Notes: generated from the sequence alone by a model not told the origin. DNA of 64,000 bases from Streptomyces sp. NRRL WC-3626 (GCF_000718785.1 NZ_JOCA01000014.1:1-64000), one strand, 5' to 3'; positions 30,256 through 39,142 are shown, counted from the stretch's first letter. A program made the numbers and translations.

Positions 30256-31152
30256 ATGACCGATCTCCCCTTGGACCAGGTACGGACCCTGCTCGCCGTG
30301 GTGGACGAGGGGACCTTCGACGCCGCGGCGGCGGCGCTGCACGTCACGCCGTCGGCGGTGAGCCAGCGGGTGAAGGCGCTGGAGCAGCGCACGGGGCGGG
30401 TCCTGCTGCTGCGCACCAAGCCGGTGCGGCCGACCGAGTCGGGCGAGGTGCTGGTCAGGCTGGCCCGCCAGGTGGGCTGGCTGGAGCGGGACGCGTACGC
30501 CGAGCTGGGGCTGAGCGGGGCCGGGGAGCCGACCCGGGTGTCGGTGGCGGTGAACGCGGACTCGCTGGCGACCTGGTTCCTCGGCGCCCTCACCCGGCTG
30601 CCGTCGGACTCGCGGCTCCGCTTCGAACTGCGCAGGGAGGACGAGGCGCACACGGCGGCGCTGCTGCGGGAGGGGACGGTGATGGCCGCGGTGACCTCGT
30701 CGCCGGACGCGGTGCCGGGGTGTTCCGTACGGCATCTGGGACGGATGCGCTATCTGCCCGCGGCGCATCCGGAGTTCGCCGCACGGCATCTGACGGGGCC
30801 GTTGCGGGACGTGCTGCCGGTGGCGCCGGTGGTGGTGTTCGACCGGAAGGACGACTTCCAGGACGGGTTCGTGCGCCGGCTCACGCGCGGGCGCTGTGAG
30901 GCGAGCGCGCTGCGTCACCACGTGCCGACGTCGGAGGGCTTCGTGGAGGCGGTCGCCTCGGGGCTGGGGTGGGGCATGGTGCCCGAGGCCCAGGCGGATC
31001 CGCTGCTCCGCTCCGGGCGCCTCGTGGTGTTCGCCCCCGGCCGCGAGGTCGACGTGTCCTTGTACTGGCAGCAGTGGAAGCTGGACTCCCCGGCCCTGGC
31101 GACGGTCGCGGACGCGGTCACTCGGGCGGCCACGGGGGCGTTGCGCGCCTGA
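30256..31152 (+). CDS. argP: LysR-family regulator, ArgP-type
   Basis: 298 aa. The N-terminal helix-turn-helix reads LDQVRTLLAVVDEGTFDAAAAALHVTPSAVSQRVKALEQRTGRVLL, very close to ArgP/IciA, and the effector domain has VSVAVNADSLATWFLGAL and FDRKDDFQDGFVRR, both typical of ArgP. It senses basic amino acids and activates the divergent LysE/ArgO exporter in the family. ATG 30256 is preceded in frame by GTG 30253. The 70-base divergent gap contains a 7-bp inverted repeat. Confidence 0.9.
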   Translation: MTDLPLDQVRTLLAVVDEGTFDAAAAALHVTPSAVSQRVKALEQRTGRVLLLRTKPVRPTESGEVLVRLARQVGWLERDAYAELGLSGAGEPTRVSVAVNADSLATWFLGALTRLPSDSRLRFELRREDEAHTAALLREGTVMAAVTSSPDAVPGCSVRHLGRMRYLPAAHPEFAARHLTGPLRDVLPVAPVVVFDRKDDFQDGFVRRLTRGRCEASALRHHVPTSEGFVEAVASGLGWGMVPEAQADPLLRSGRLVVFAPGREVDVSLYWQQWKLDSPALATVADAVTRAATGALRA

Positions 31153-31205
31153 CCGGGGGCCCCGCGAGCGGCACGCCGCCCACTTGCTGCCCGCGGACAG
31201 TCGCC

Positions 31206-31904
31206 CTAGGGTGCCAGGCTCTGTTCCGCGCTGGTCAGGAGCATGTCTAACGCCGTCGGGTACGCGCTGGTGGTCATGCGGGTGGTGAGGAGGGGGGCGG
31301 CCTCGGCGATACGGGGGTGGGTCGCGGCCGGAAGGCGCGCGTAGGTCGAGCGCCACATGTCCTCGTCGGCTTGCCGCGCGGCGCCCGGCAGGGCCAGTGA
31401 CGCCGCGTCGAGGGCGGCGAAGGCCAGCGTGGTGTCGATGAAGGCGTGATAGACGCGCACCGTCTCAGGCAGCGGGAAACCCGCCGTGCGCAGCACGTCG
31501 AGGACCGCCTCGTCGGCCGCCAGTTCGTTCGCCCGTCCGGAGACCCGGCTCGCCGTGAGGACGGCCGCCTGCGGGTGCGACAGGTAGGCCGCGTGGATGC
31601 GGAGCCCGATGCCGCGCAGGTCCTCGCGCCACCGCCCGGTGGGGTGCCAGCCGTGCAGCGCCCGGCCGATCAGCGCGTCGCCGATGGCGAGGGTCAGTTC
31701 GTCCATGCCGCGGAAGTAGCGGTAGAGGGTGCTCGGGTCGCAGTCCAGGGCGAGGCCGAGCCGGCGGGCGGTCAGACCCGTACTGCCGTGCTCGCGCAGC
31801 ATCCGCAGCGCGGTCTCGACGATCAGCGTCTCGGAGAGGACGACACCGCCCCGGGTGGGCCTGCGGCGCCGCCGGCGCTCCTCGGGGACCACACGCTTCG
31901 GCAT
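31206..31904 (-). CDS. TetR-family regulator
   Basis: 232 aa from the ATG at 31904, which has GAGGAG 5 bases upstream. HTH region SETLIVETALRMLREHGSTGLTARRLGLALDCDPSTLYRYFRGMDELTLAIG at about residues 24-75 after a very basic N-terminus (PEERRRRRRPTRG). The C-terminal ligand domain is of the TetR_C type with no recognisable ligand signature. It is divergent from the saccharopine-dehydrogenase-like gene with a 99-base gap containing a 12-bp palindrome, so it may control that gene. Confidence 0.87.
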   Translation of the reverse strand: MPKRVVPEERRRRRRPTRGGVVLSETLIVETALRMLREHGSTGLTARRLGLALDCDPSTLYRYFRGMDELTLAIGDALIGRALHGWHPTGRWREDLRGIGLRIHAAYLSHPQAAVLTASRVSGRANELAADEAVLDVLRTAGFPLPETVRVYHAFIDTTLAFAALDAASLALPGAARQADEDMWRSTYARLPAATHPRIAEAAPLLTTRMTTSAYPTALDMLLTSAEQSLAP

Positions 31905-31942
31905 CACCGCTCCTCGCACCCTTATGCCAACGCCATTGACCT

Positions 31943-31954
31943 TACGCCGGCGTA
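31943..31954. promoter_or_regulatory. 12-bp perfect palindrome, possible TetR operator
   Basis: TACGCCGGCGTA is self-complementary and lies between the divergent TetR gene and the saccharopine-dehydrogenase-like gene, 39 bases from the TetR start and 50 from the other. TetR proteins commonly bind palindromes in such gaps. A short palindrome in GC-rich DNA can arise by chance, so this is tentative. Confidence 0.4.
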
Positions 31955-32003
31955 CGGCCGAGCATCACGTCCCGGGATCCATGCGTCCAGGAAAGGGACC
32001 GTC

Positions 32004-33224
32004 ATGCGTGTACTGCTCGTGGGAGCCGGCGGAGTGGGTACCGCCGTCACCCGGATCGCGGCCCGGCGGCCGTTCTTCGACCGGATGGTGGTGGCCGACC
32101 ACGACCCCGCGCGGGCCGGGGCGGCGGTCGCCGCGCTCGGCGCGGACGCCGGCCGGTTCCACGCCGAGCACGTGGACGCCGCCGACGAGGAGGCGGTCGC
32201 GGCGCTGCTCGAGCGCCACGGCTGCGACGTGCTGCTCAACGCCACCGACCCCCGGTTCGTGATGCCGCTGTTCCGGGCCGCGCGCCGGGCCGGCGTCACC
32301 TATGTCGACATGGCGATGTCACTGTCCCGGCCGCACGGCGGGCAACCGTACGAGAAGTGCGGGGTCAAGCTCGGCGACGAGCAGTTCGCCCTGGCCGGGG
32401 AGTGGGAGAGGGCCGGTGCGCTCGCCCTGGTCGGGATGGGTGTCGAACCCGGGCTGTCGGACGTCTTCGCCCGGTACGCCGCCGACGAACTCTTCGACGA
32501 GATCGAGGAGATCGGCGTCCGCGACGGCGCGAACCTCACCGTGGACGGCTACGACTTCGCGCCGTCCTTCAGCATCTGGACCACCATCGAGGAGTGTCTC
32601 AACCCGCCCGTGGTCTACGAGAAGGACCGCGGCTGGTTCACCACGGAACCGTTCAGCGAACAGGAGGTGTTCGACTTCCCCGAGGGCATCGGCCCGGTGG
32701 AGTGCGTGAACGTCGAGCACGAGGAGGTGCTGCTCGTCCCGCGCTGGGTCGACGCGCGCCGGGTGACGTTCAAGTACGGGCTCGGCCGCGAGTTCGTCGA
32801 CACGCTCAGGACGCTGCACCTGCTGGGCCTGGACCGCACCGACCCGGTGACCGTGCCCGGTCCCGAAGGCCCCGTGCGGGTCTCGCCCCGGGACGTGGTG
32901 GCCGCCTGTCTGCCCGACCCGGCGACCCTCGGCGAGCGGATGCACGGCAGGACCTGCGCCGGCACCTGGGTACGCGGGGTGAAGGACGGCGCGCCGCGCG
33001 AGGTGTACCTGTACCACGTGGTCGACAACCAGTGGTCCATGGCCGAGTACGGCTGCCAGGCCGTGGTCTGGCAGACCGCCGTCAACCCCGTCGTCGCCCT
33101 CGAACTCCTCGCCGCCGGCGTCTGGTCGGGGACGGGCGTGCTCGGCCCCGAGGCGTTCCCGGCGGCCCCGTTCCTGGATCTGCTGACCGCGTACGGCTCG
33201 CCCTGGGGGCTGCGCGAACAGTGA
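32004..33224 (+). CDS. Saccharopine dehydrogenase family protein
   Basis: 406 aa from ATG 32004 with AGGAAAGGG about 6 bases upstream; a longer open frame runs back into the TetR gene but is a shadow. N-terminal Rossmann fold MRVLLVGAGGVGTAVTRIAARRPFFDRMVVADHDPARA, then CDVLLNATDPRFVMPLFRAARRAGVTYVDMAM and VGMGVEPGLSDVFARYA, and a C-terminal catalytic-like domain with NVEHEEVLLVPRW. The family includes saccharopine and carboxynorspermidine dehydrogenases; lysine or polyamine metabolism is possible but not shown. Divergent TetR is the likely regulator. Confidence 0.85.
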   Translation: MRVLLVGAGGVGTAVTRIAARRPFFDRMVVADHDPARAGAAVAALGADAGRFHAEHVDAADEEAVAALLERHGCDVLLNATDPRFVMPLFRAARRAGVTYVDMAMSLSRPHGGQPYEKCGVKLGDEQFALAGEWERAGALALVGMGVEPGLSDVFARYAADELFDEIEEIGVRDGANLTVDGYDFAPSFSIWTTIEECLNPPVVYEKDRGWFTTEPFSEQEVFDFPEGIGPVECVNVEHEEVLLVPRWVDARRVTFKYGLGREFVDTLRTLHLLGLDRTDPVTVPGPEGPVRVSPRDVVAACLPDPATLGERMHGRTCAGTWVRGVKDGAPREVYLYHVVDNQWSMAEYGCQAVVWQTAVNPVVALELLAAGVWSGTGVLGPEAFPAAPFLDLLTAYGSPWGLREQ

Positions 33225-33248
33225 CCGCGCGTACGCCTCCCGTTGGTT

Positions 33249-33262
33249 TCGCCGCGCGGCGA
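33249..33262 (+). terminator. Short GC palindrome after the saccharopine dehydrogenase gene
   Basis: TCGCCGCGCGGCGA is a perfect 14-bp palindrome beginning 25 bases after the stop. It could form a short terminator hairpin; a following T-run is absent. Confidence 0.35.
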
Positions 33263-33283
33263 CAGGTGACCCGAAGAGGAGCG

Positions 33284-33302
33284 GGGCACCCGACGGGTGC
33301 CC
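33284..33302. promoter_or_regulatory. 19-base perfect inverted repeat upstream of whiB-like gene
   Basis: GGGCACCCG (33284-33292), A, CGGGTGCCC (33294-33302). It sits 33 bases before the WhiB-like start codon and 60 after the previous stop. A one-base loop disfavours an RNA hairpin, so a dimeric protein-binding operator for the whiB gene is more plausible than a terminator. Confidence 0.5.
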
Positions 33303-33335
33303 GTCCGTATTCTCTCCGAGCGCAGGTGACTCTCG

Positions 33336-33587
33336 ATGGACAACTGGCGCAGGCGTGCGGCCTGCCGTACCGAGGACCCCGACCTCTTCTTCCCGATCGG
33401 CACCTCCGGGCCCGCGCTGACGCAGGCGGAACAGGCCAAGGCCGTGTGCCGGCGCTGCCCCGTGCGGGAACAGTGCCTGGAATGGGCGCTCGGCACGGGG
33501 CAGTCCATCGGCGTGTGGGGCGGTACGGACGAGACGGAACGCCGGGCCCTGAAGCGGCGTATCGCCGCCCGGGGATCGTCCGGTTAG
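33336..33587 (+). CDS. WhiB-family iron-sulfur transcription factor (WblE/WhiB1-like)
   Basis: 83 aa. Four cysteines coordinate a [4Fe-4S] cluster: Cys10 (AACRTEDPDLFFP), Cys38, Cys41 and Cys47 (VCRRCPVREQCLEWA). The GVWGG turn and basic C-terminal helix (ERRALKRRIAARG) follow. Sequence and length are closest to the WblE/WhiB1 subgroup, which binds the primary sigma factor region 4 and responds to NO or oxygen. The cell probably has a separate housekeeping wblE, so this is likely a paralogue. An inverted repeat lies directly upstream. Confidence 0.9.
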   Translation: MDNWRRRAACRTEDPDLFFPIGTSGPALTQAEQAKAVCRRCPVREQCLEWALGTGQSIGVWGGTDETERRALKRRIAARGSSG

Positions 33588-33642
33588 CCGGGCCCGGTGT
33601 GCCGCAGTACGCTCGCCGGACAGCACCGGAAGGGGCCGAACC

Positions 33643-33993
33643 ATGAGCGTGCGGGTACGCCGTGTGTACGAACCGCCCGAGGCGGACGACGGGGTCCGGG
33701 TCCTGGTCGACCGGTTGTGGCCGCGCGGTCTGGCGAAGGACGCGGCCCGGGTGGACGAGTGGCCCAAGGGGCTGACCCCGTCCACCGAACTGCGCCGCTG
33801 GTACCACGCGGACGACCGGCCGTACGAGGAGTTCCGCAGCCGCTACGAGGCGGAGCTGGCCGAACCGGAGGCCGCCGGACTCCTCGACCACGTACGGGAA
33901 CTGGCCGGCCGGGGCCCGGTGACGCTGCTGACCGCGTCGAAGAGCCCGCAGACCAGTCACGCGGAGGTGCTGGCCCGCCTGCTGGAGGACTGA
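33643..33993 (+). CDS. DUF488 family protein
   Basis: 116 aa, complete. The family signature VLVDRLWPRGLAKDAARVDEWPKGLTPSTELRRWYHADDRPYEEFRSRYEAEL is plain, with VTLLTASKSPQTSHAEVL near the C-terminus. DUF488 proteins are small Rossmann-like proteins of unknown function, sometimes near stress genes. ATG with GAAGGGGC about 10 bases upstream. Converges with the FAD dehydrogenase gene, 17 bases between stops. Confidence 0.85.
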   Translation: MSVRVRRVYEPPEADDGVRVLVDRLWPRGLAKDAARVDEWPKGLTPSTELRRWYHADDRPYEEFRSRYEAELAEPEAAGLLDHVRELAGRGPVTLLTASKSPQTSHAEVLARLLED

Positions 33994-34010
33994 GGCACCG
34001 CCCGCCCGGG

Positions 34011-35684
34011 TCAGGCGGTCCGCGCGGCCGCCGCCCGTCCCGCGGCCCGCCCCGAGAAGAGGCAGCCGCCGAGGAAGGTGCCCTCCAGCGCGTTGTAGCC
34101 GTGCACACCGCCGCCGCCGAACCCCGCCACCTCGCCGGCCGCGTACAGGCCCTCGACCGGCTGTCCGTCGGCGCCGAGCGCGCGGGAGTCCAGGTCGGTC
34201 TGGATGCCGCCGAGGGTCTTGCGGGTGAGGATGTTCAGCTTGACGCCGATCAGCGGGCCGGCCGCCGGGTCGAGGAGGCGGTGCGGGGTGGCGACCCGGC
34301 CGAGACGGTCGCCGATGTAGCGCCGGGCGTTGCGGATGCCCTGCACCTGGGCGTCCTTGCTGTACGCGTTCTCCATCTGCAGGTCGCGGGCCTCGATCTG
34401 ACGCCGTACGACGGCGGCGTCGAGCAGCGGCTTCTCGGTGAGGGCGTTCATCTTCTCGACGAGCTGTTCGAGGGTGGTGGCGCTCACGAAGTCGGCGCCC
34501 TTGCGCAGGAACGCGTCCACGGGGCCGGGGGCGCCCTTGCCCAGCAGCCGGGTGCGCAGGAAGCCGGCCCGGTCCTTGGCGGTGATGTCGGGGTTCTGCT
34601 CGGAGCCCGACAGCGCGAACTCCTTTTCGATGATCCTCTGGGTGAGGACGAACCAGGAGTGGTCGTACCCGGCGATGTCCTCGGTGGTGCGCAGATGCCT
34701 GAGCGTGCCGAGGGTGTCGTAGCCGGGCAGGCAGGGGCCGGGCAGCCGGCGGCCGAGGGCGTCGAACCACATGGAGGACGGCCCGGGCAGGATACGGATG
34801 CCGTGTCCCGGCCAGACCGGGTCCCAGTTGCGCAGGCCCTCGGTGTAGTGCCACATGCGGTCCCGGTTGACCAGGCGCGCTCCCGCGCGGGCGCTGATGT
34901 CGAGCATCCGGCCGTCGACGTAGGCCGGGACCCCGGTGACCATCTCGCGCGGCGGGGTGCCGAGCCGCTCGGGCCAGTACCGGCGGACGATGTCGTGGTC
35001 GGCGCCGATACCGCCGCTGGTGACGATCACGGCCTGGGCGGTGAGTTCGAACTCGCCGACCGCGTCACGGCTGGACGCGACCCCGCGCGGGGCGTTGTCC
35101 TCCGCGAGGACGGTGCCGCGCACCCCGCGCGCGGTGCCGCCCTCGACGACCAGCTCGTCGACCCGGTGACGGTGGTGGAAGGTGAGCAGTCCGTCGCGGG
35201 AGGCCTCCCGGGCGTACCGCACGAACGGGGCGACGACGCCGGTGCCGGTGCCCCAGGCGATGTGGAAGCGGGGCACGGTGTTGCCGTGGCCGTCCGCGCG
35301 GAGGTCGCCGCGCTCGGCCCAGCCGACGGTGGGCAGGAACGTGATGCCGTGGCCGTCCAGCCAGGACCGCTTCTCCCCCGCCGCCCACTCGACGTACGCC
35401 TTCGCCCAGCGCACCGACCAGGTGTCCTCGTCGTCGAGCCGGTCGAAGCCGGCGCTGCCCCGCCAGTCGTTCCAGGCCAGGTCGAAGGAGTCCTTGATGC
35501 CCAGGCGCCGCTGCTCCGGGGAGCCCACGAGGAACAGCCCGCCGAAGGACCAGTAGGCCTGACCGCCGAGGTTGGCGGCGTTCTCCTGGTCGACCAGGGC
35601 GACCCTGCGGCCCCTGCTGGTCAGCTCGTGGGCCGCGACGAGGCCCGCGAGTCCCGCTCCGACGACGATGACGTCGGCATCCAT
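34011..35684 (-). CDS. FAD-binding dehydrogenase (fumarate reductase/KSTD-like)
   Basis: 557 aa. N-terminal FAD motif VIVVGAGLAGLVAAHELTSRGRRVALVDQE, then LGGQAYWSFGGLFLVGSPEQRRLGIKDS, and C-terminal GLYAAGEVAGFGGGGVHGYNALEGTFLGGCLFSGRAAGR, the arrangement of the actinobacterial FAD-binding dehydrogenases annotated beside KSTD. The substrate is unknown: 3-ketosteroids or other saturated ketones are possible. It is preceded on the same strand by a TetR gene 27 bases upstream, which probably controls the pair. Confidence 0.86.
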   Translation of the reverse strand: MDADVIVVGAGLAGLVAAHELTSRGRRVALVDQENAANLGGQAYWSFGGLFLVGSPEQRRLGIKDSFDLAWNDWRGSAGFDRLDDEDTWSVRWAKAYVEWAAGEKRSWLDGHGITFLPTVGWAERGDLRADGHGNTVPRFHIAWGTGTGVVAPFVRYAREASRDGLLTFHHRHRVDELVVEGGTARGVRGTVLAEDNAPRGVASSRDAVGEFELTAQAVIVTSGGIGADHDIVRRYWPERLGTPPREMVTGVPAYVDGRMLDISARAGARLVNRDRMWHYTEGLRNWDPVWPGHGIRILPGPSSMWFDALGRRLPGPCLPGYDTLGTLRHLRTTEDIAGYDHSWFVLTQRIIEKEFALSGSEQNPDITAKDRAGFLRTRLLGKGAPGPVDAFLRKGADFVSATTLEQLVEKMNALTEKPLLDAAVVRRQIEARDLQMENAYSKDAQVQGIRNARRYIGDRLGRVATPHRLLDPAAGPLIGVKLNILTRKTLGGIQTDLDSRALGADGQPVEGLYAAGEVAGFGGGGVHGYNALEGTFLGGCLFSGRAAGRAAAARTA

Positions 35685-35711
35685 GGCGACCGTCCCTTCC
35701 TGTGGCGACTG

Positions 35712-36320
35712 TTATCCGGTGAGCAGCGCGGTCAGCAGTTGTTTCAGCCAGGCCCGGGCGGCCGCGACGTCCCGGTCCAGCAGCAGTTGGGTGGTGACGC
35801 CGTCGTAGGCGGCGACCACGGCGTGCGCGGCGCCCCGCACGTCGGTGAGGGCGGCGGGCAGCTCGGTGTGGCCCCGGGCCCTCGCGAGCCGGTCCTCGAT
35901 GGCCCCGCGCAGCCGGGCCCGGTGCTCCAGCAGGGCGCGCGCCACCTCGGGGTCGCGGGCGGCGTGCACCAGGAAGTCGGTCTTCACCAGCAGCCAGTCG
36001 CGGTCCAGGAGCAGGACCTCGGTGACACGGTCGACGGCGGCGGGCACGTCGAGGTCGGGACCGTCCTGGGCGAGGGCGCCGGCGACCTGCTCCGCGATCA
36101 GTCCGGCGCGCTCGGTGTAGAGGGCGAAGAACAGCTCGTCTAGGCCGGTGAAGTTGGAGTAGAAGGCGCCCCGGGTGTAGCCGGCCCGCTCGCAGATCTC
36201 CTCGATCGAGACATGTCCGAAGCCCTTGGCGGCGAAGACGGAGAACGCGGCGCCGAGCAGGTCGGCGCGTGTGCGCCGCCGGCGTCTGGTGACGCGCCCC
36301 GCCGTACCGTCCACCGCCAT
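35712..36320 (-). CDS. TetR-family regulator
   Basis: 202 aa from ATG 36320 (GGAAGGG 9 bases upstream). HTH reads RADLLGAAFSVFAAKGFGHVSIEEICERAGYTRGAFYSNFTGLDELFFALY (about residues 19-70), of the AcrR type with the AFYSNF recognition helix. It is first in an operon with the FAD dehydrogenase. Two palindromes in the promoter region are obvious operator candidates. The ligand is unknown. Confidence 0.89.
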   Translation of the reverse strand: MAVDGTAGRVTRRRRRTRADLLGAAFSVFAAKGFGHVSIEEICERAGYTRGAFYSNFTGLDELFFALYTERAGLIAEQVAGALAQDGPDLDVPAAVDRVTEVLLLDRDWLLVKTDFLVHAARDPEVARALLEHRARLRGAIEDRLARARGHTELPAALTDVRGAAHAVVAAYDGVTTQLLLDRDVAAARAWLKQLLTALLTG

Positions 36321-36340
36321 ACCGGCCAGCCCTTCCGTTC

Positions 36341-36374
36341 GATACGGAAACGTATCCGATACACCGGTGTATCG
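36341..36374. promoter_or_regulatory. Tandem palindromic TetR operators
   Basis: Two adjacent palindromes: GATACG-GAAA-CGTATC (36341-36356) and the perfect 18-bp CGATACACCGGTGTATCG (36357-36374). Both share the GATAC/GTATC arms, start 21 bases upstream of the TetR ATG, and lie in the gap to the divergent AlkB-like gene. They are likely autoregulatory sites of the TetR protein. Confidence 0.75.
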
Positions 36375-36438
36375 ATAGAGGGAGGCCCTGGGAAGCTTCA
36401 TATAGAACAGACATTCGAAACAGGAGTACGCTGGCCCC

Positions 36439-37062
36439 ATGACCGCACTGCAGGGCTCGCTCTTCGACCAGACCGACGAACTGCGGCTCGGCCCCCTCGA
36501 CGGGGTGCGCCGCACCGAGCTGGGCCGGGGCGCCTGGATCGACGTGCTGCCGGGCTGGCTCGGCGGCTCCGGCGCGCTCTTCGAGCGGCTCGCGGCCGAG
36601 GTGCCGTGGCGGGCGGAGCGGCGCCAGATGTACGACCAGGTCGTGGACGTGCCCCGGCTGCTGTCGTACTACCGCGCGGGCGCTCCGCTGCCGCACCCGG
36701 TGCTGACCGAGGCGCGCGAGGCGCTGAGCCTGCACTACGCCGACGAGCTGGGCGAGCCGTTCACCACGGCCGGGCTCTGCTACTACCGCGACGGCCGGGA
36801 CAGCGTCGCCTGGCACGGCGACCGGATCGGCCGGGGCGCGCGCGAGGACACGATGGTCGCCATCCTCTCCGTGGGCGCGCCCCGCGATCTGCTGCTGCGC
36901 CCCCTGGGCGGCGGCGGGACCGTGCGCCGTCCGCTGGGGCACGGCGACCTCATCGTGATGGGCGGGTCCTGCCAGCGCACCTGGGAGCACGCCGTCCCCA
37001 AGAGCGGCCGCGCGGCGGGACCGCGCATCAGCGTCCAGTTCCGCCCGCACGGCGTGAACTGA
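36439..37062 (+). CDS. AlkB-like 2OG-Fe(II) oxygenase
   Basis: 207 aa. Fe(II)/2-oxoglutarate-dependent dioxygenase fold of the AlkB type, which oxidatively removes alkyl lesions from nucleic acids. The iron ligands are seen in VAWHGDRIGRG (His and Asp of HxD) and in RTWEHAVPKSG (distal His), and the 2OG-binding Arg in GPRISVQFRPHG. The GLCYYRDGRDSVAWHGD stretch is typical of bacterial AlkB homologues of the ALKBH2/3 class. It is divergent from a TetR gene with tandem operators, so it might share control, though no functional link is known. Confidence 0.88.
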   Translation: MTALQGSLFDQTDELRLGPLDGVRRTELGRGAWIDVLPGWLGGSGALFERLAAEVPWRAERRQMYDQVVDVPRLLSYYRAGAPLPHPVLTEAREALSLHYADELGEPFTTAGLCYYRDGRDSVAWHGDRIGRGAREDTMVAILSVGAPRDLLLRPLGGGGTVRRPLGHGDLIVMGGSCQRTWEHAVPKSGRAAGPRISVQFRPHGVN

Positions 37063-37130
37063 CCCGCCGGAAGCCTGTCCTCCCCGTCCCCGCTCCCCCA
37101 CACTGGGCCGCACCCGGGCGGGGAGGGCCG

Positions 37131-38330
37131 ATGGGCGCGGACACGGAGCGGGCGGCGCGGCCGGGCAGGCGGCGCGAACTCGACGCGCTGCGCGCCCTGG
37201 TCGTCCTCGGGCTGGTCTTCTTCCACGCCGCCCTCGTCTTCTCCCCCGACGACGACTTCTACGTCAAGAACGCGAGCACGACCAACGCCGTCACCGTCCT
37301 CGCCGGGTTCGGCGTGGTGTGGGCCATGCCCATGCTGTTCCTGGTGGCCGGCCTCGGCGCCCGGTACTCGATCGCCCGCCGGGGCCCCGGCGGGTTCGCC
37401 CGGGAACGGCTGCTGCGGCTGGGCGTCCCGCTGGTCTTCGGGACGGTCGTGCTCTGTCCCCTCCCCCAGTGGCTGCGGCTGCGCGCCGCCGACCCGGGGT
37501 ACGACGAGCCGTACGTGCGGTTCTGGGGGCGTTTCCTGAGCGTGCGGCCGGACCTGGCCGACTTCCCCTTCGTCCTGGAGGGCGACCACTTCGAGACCGG
37601 GCACCTGTGGTTCGTCGTCCTGCTGCTCGCCTTCTGCCTCCTGCTCGCCCCGGCCGCCGCCCGGCTGGCGGCGGCGGCCGGCCGCGTGGCGCCCGCGCTG
37701 CGGCGCCGGCCGGCGCTGCTGCTGCTCCCGGCGCTGCCCCTGGCCGCCGTCAACGCGCTGCTGGGCATGGAGGAGGACTACGCGGGCTGGAACCGCTGGG
37801 CGTATCTGCTCTTCTTCGTCTGCGGTTTCGCCCTCGCGGACGACGAGCGGGCCCGGGAGGCGATGCGCCGGGCCGCGGTCCCCGTGGGCGCGCTCGGCGT
37901 GGCGCTGTTCGCCGGGTGCGCGCCCGGTTTCGTCGCCGGGGACGACCCGTTCACCGCGTGGACCTCGTTCGCGCTGGTCACGCGGGCGCTGTTCGGGGCG
38001 GCCGGCTGGTGCTGGGTCGTGGCGATCCTCGGCCTGCTGGACCGGCCCCGGCGCCCGCGCGCGGACGGCGGCCGGGGCGGCGTCCTGCCGTACCTGGCCG
38101 TCGCCGCCCTGCCGTTGTACGTCCTGCACCAGCCGGTCGTCGTCGTCCTCGCCTACGGCGTGGTCGGGTGGTCCGCGCCGATGGCCGTCAAGTACGGGGT
38201 GATCGTGGCCGCCTCCCTGGCGGTCGTCCTCGCGCTGTACGAGTACGGGGTGCGCCGGTGGGCGGTGACCCGGTTCCTGTCCGGGATGCGTCCCGGCCCG
38301 CGCCCCCCTCCGCCCCCACCCGCGTCCTGA
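37131..38330 (+). CDS. Acyltransferase-3 family membrane protein
   Basis: 399 aa, about ten transmembrane helices. It begins RRRELDALRALVVLGLVFFHAALVFSP, the family's first helix with the conserved R-x10-H arrangement, and continues with FETGHLWFVVLLLAFCLLL and PLYVLHQPVVVVLAYGVV near the end. Such proteins O-acylate cell-surface or small-molecule hydroxyls. The gene starts with GGGGAGGG 5 bases upstream. It ends in a proline run. No partner genes are obvious, so the acceptor is unknown. Confidence 0.85.
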   Translation: MGADTERAARPGRRRELDALRALVVLGLVFFHAALVFSPDDDFYVKNASTTNAVTVLAGFGVVWAMPMLFLVAGLGARYSIARRGPGGFARERLLRLGVPLVFGTVVLCPLPQWLRLRAADPGYDEPYVRFWGRFLSVRPDLADFPFVLEGDHFETGHLWFVVLLLAFCLLLAPAAARLAAAAGRVAPALRRRPALLLLPALPLAAVNALLGMEEDYAGWNRWAYLLFFVCGFALADDERAREAMRRAAVPVGALGVALFAGCAPGFVAGDDPFTAWTSFALVTRALFGAAGWCWVVAILGLLDRPRRPRADGGRGGVLPYLAVAALPLYVLHQPVVVVLAYGVVGWSAPMAVKYGVIVAASLAVVLALYEYGVRRWAVTRFLSGMRPGPRPPPPPPAS

Positions 38331-38389
38331 TCTGCTTTCCTGATCACGTCGGGCAGGAACGACCGGAACAACTCGAACTCGGGACGATC

Positions 38390-39142
38390 ATGCGAGCAGC
38401 GGTGCGGCACGTCGCGGACGGCACCTACCTGGTGCACGGCACGAACACCAACTGGGTGATCCTCACCGAGGGGGACGCCGTCACACTGATCGACACCGGC
38501 TACCCCGGCGACCGCGAGGGGCTGCTCGCCTCGCTGGCGGAGGTGGGGAGCGCGCCGGAGGCGGTGACGGCCGTTCTGATCACGCACGCCCACAGCGACC
38601 ACCTGGGGTCCGCCGAGTATCTGAGCACCGCCTACGGCACCCCCGTCCACACCCACAAGGCGGAAGTCCCGCACGCCCGCCGGGACTTCCTGCACCAGGT
38701 GACCGTCGGACAGGTGCTGCGCAACGGCTGGCGGCCCGGTGTGCTGCCCTGGGCGGCGCACGCCCTGCGCTCCGGTGGGACGGCGGACGTGGCGGTCACC
38801 TCGCCCGAGCCGTTCCCGGAGTCCGGCCCCGGCCCGCTCGATCTGCCGGGCCGGCCCGTGCCCGTGCACACGCCCGGCCACACCGCCGGGCACTGCGCGT
38901 TCCACTTCCCGGACACCGGCGTGGTGGTGTCCGGCGACGCCCTGGTGAGCGGCCATCCCACCTCGCGCGTACGGGGCCCGCAGATGCTGACGGACATGTT
39001 CCACCGCGAGCGCGCCACCGCCGTGGCCTCGCTGGACGTCCTCGCCCAACTGGACGGCGAGCTGCTGCTGCCGGGGCACGGGCCGCTGCACGAGGGGTCC
39101 GTGCGGGACGCCGCCCGGCTGGCCCGGGAGCGCGCCCAATAG
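38390..39142 (+). CDS. MBL-fold metallo-hydrolase
   Basis: 250 aa. Metal-binding motif THAHSDHLG (HxHxDH, about residues 65-73), then HTPGHTAGHCAFH, SGDALVSGHP and LLPGHGPLHEG, all diagnostic of the metallo-beta-lactamase fold with a binuclear zinc site. The insertion between the first two motifs is long (about 90 residues) and basic. The reaction may be a thioester or lactone hydrolysis, which the sequence does not decide. It follows the acyltransferase by 59 bases. Confidence 0.88.
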   Translation: MRAAVRHVADGTYLVHGTNTNWVILTEGDAVTLIDTGYPGDREGLLASLAEVGSAPEAVTAVLITHAHSDHLGSAEYLSTAYGTPVHTHKAEVPHARRDFLHQVTVGQVLRNGWRPGVLPWAAHALRSGGTADVAVTSPEPFPESGPGPLDLPGRPVPVHTPGHTAGHCAFHFPDTGVVVSGDALVSGHPTSRVRGPQMLTDMFHRERATAVASLDVLAQLDGELLLPGHGPLHEGSVRDAARLARERAQ

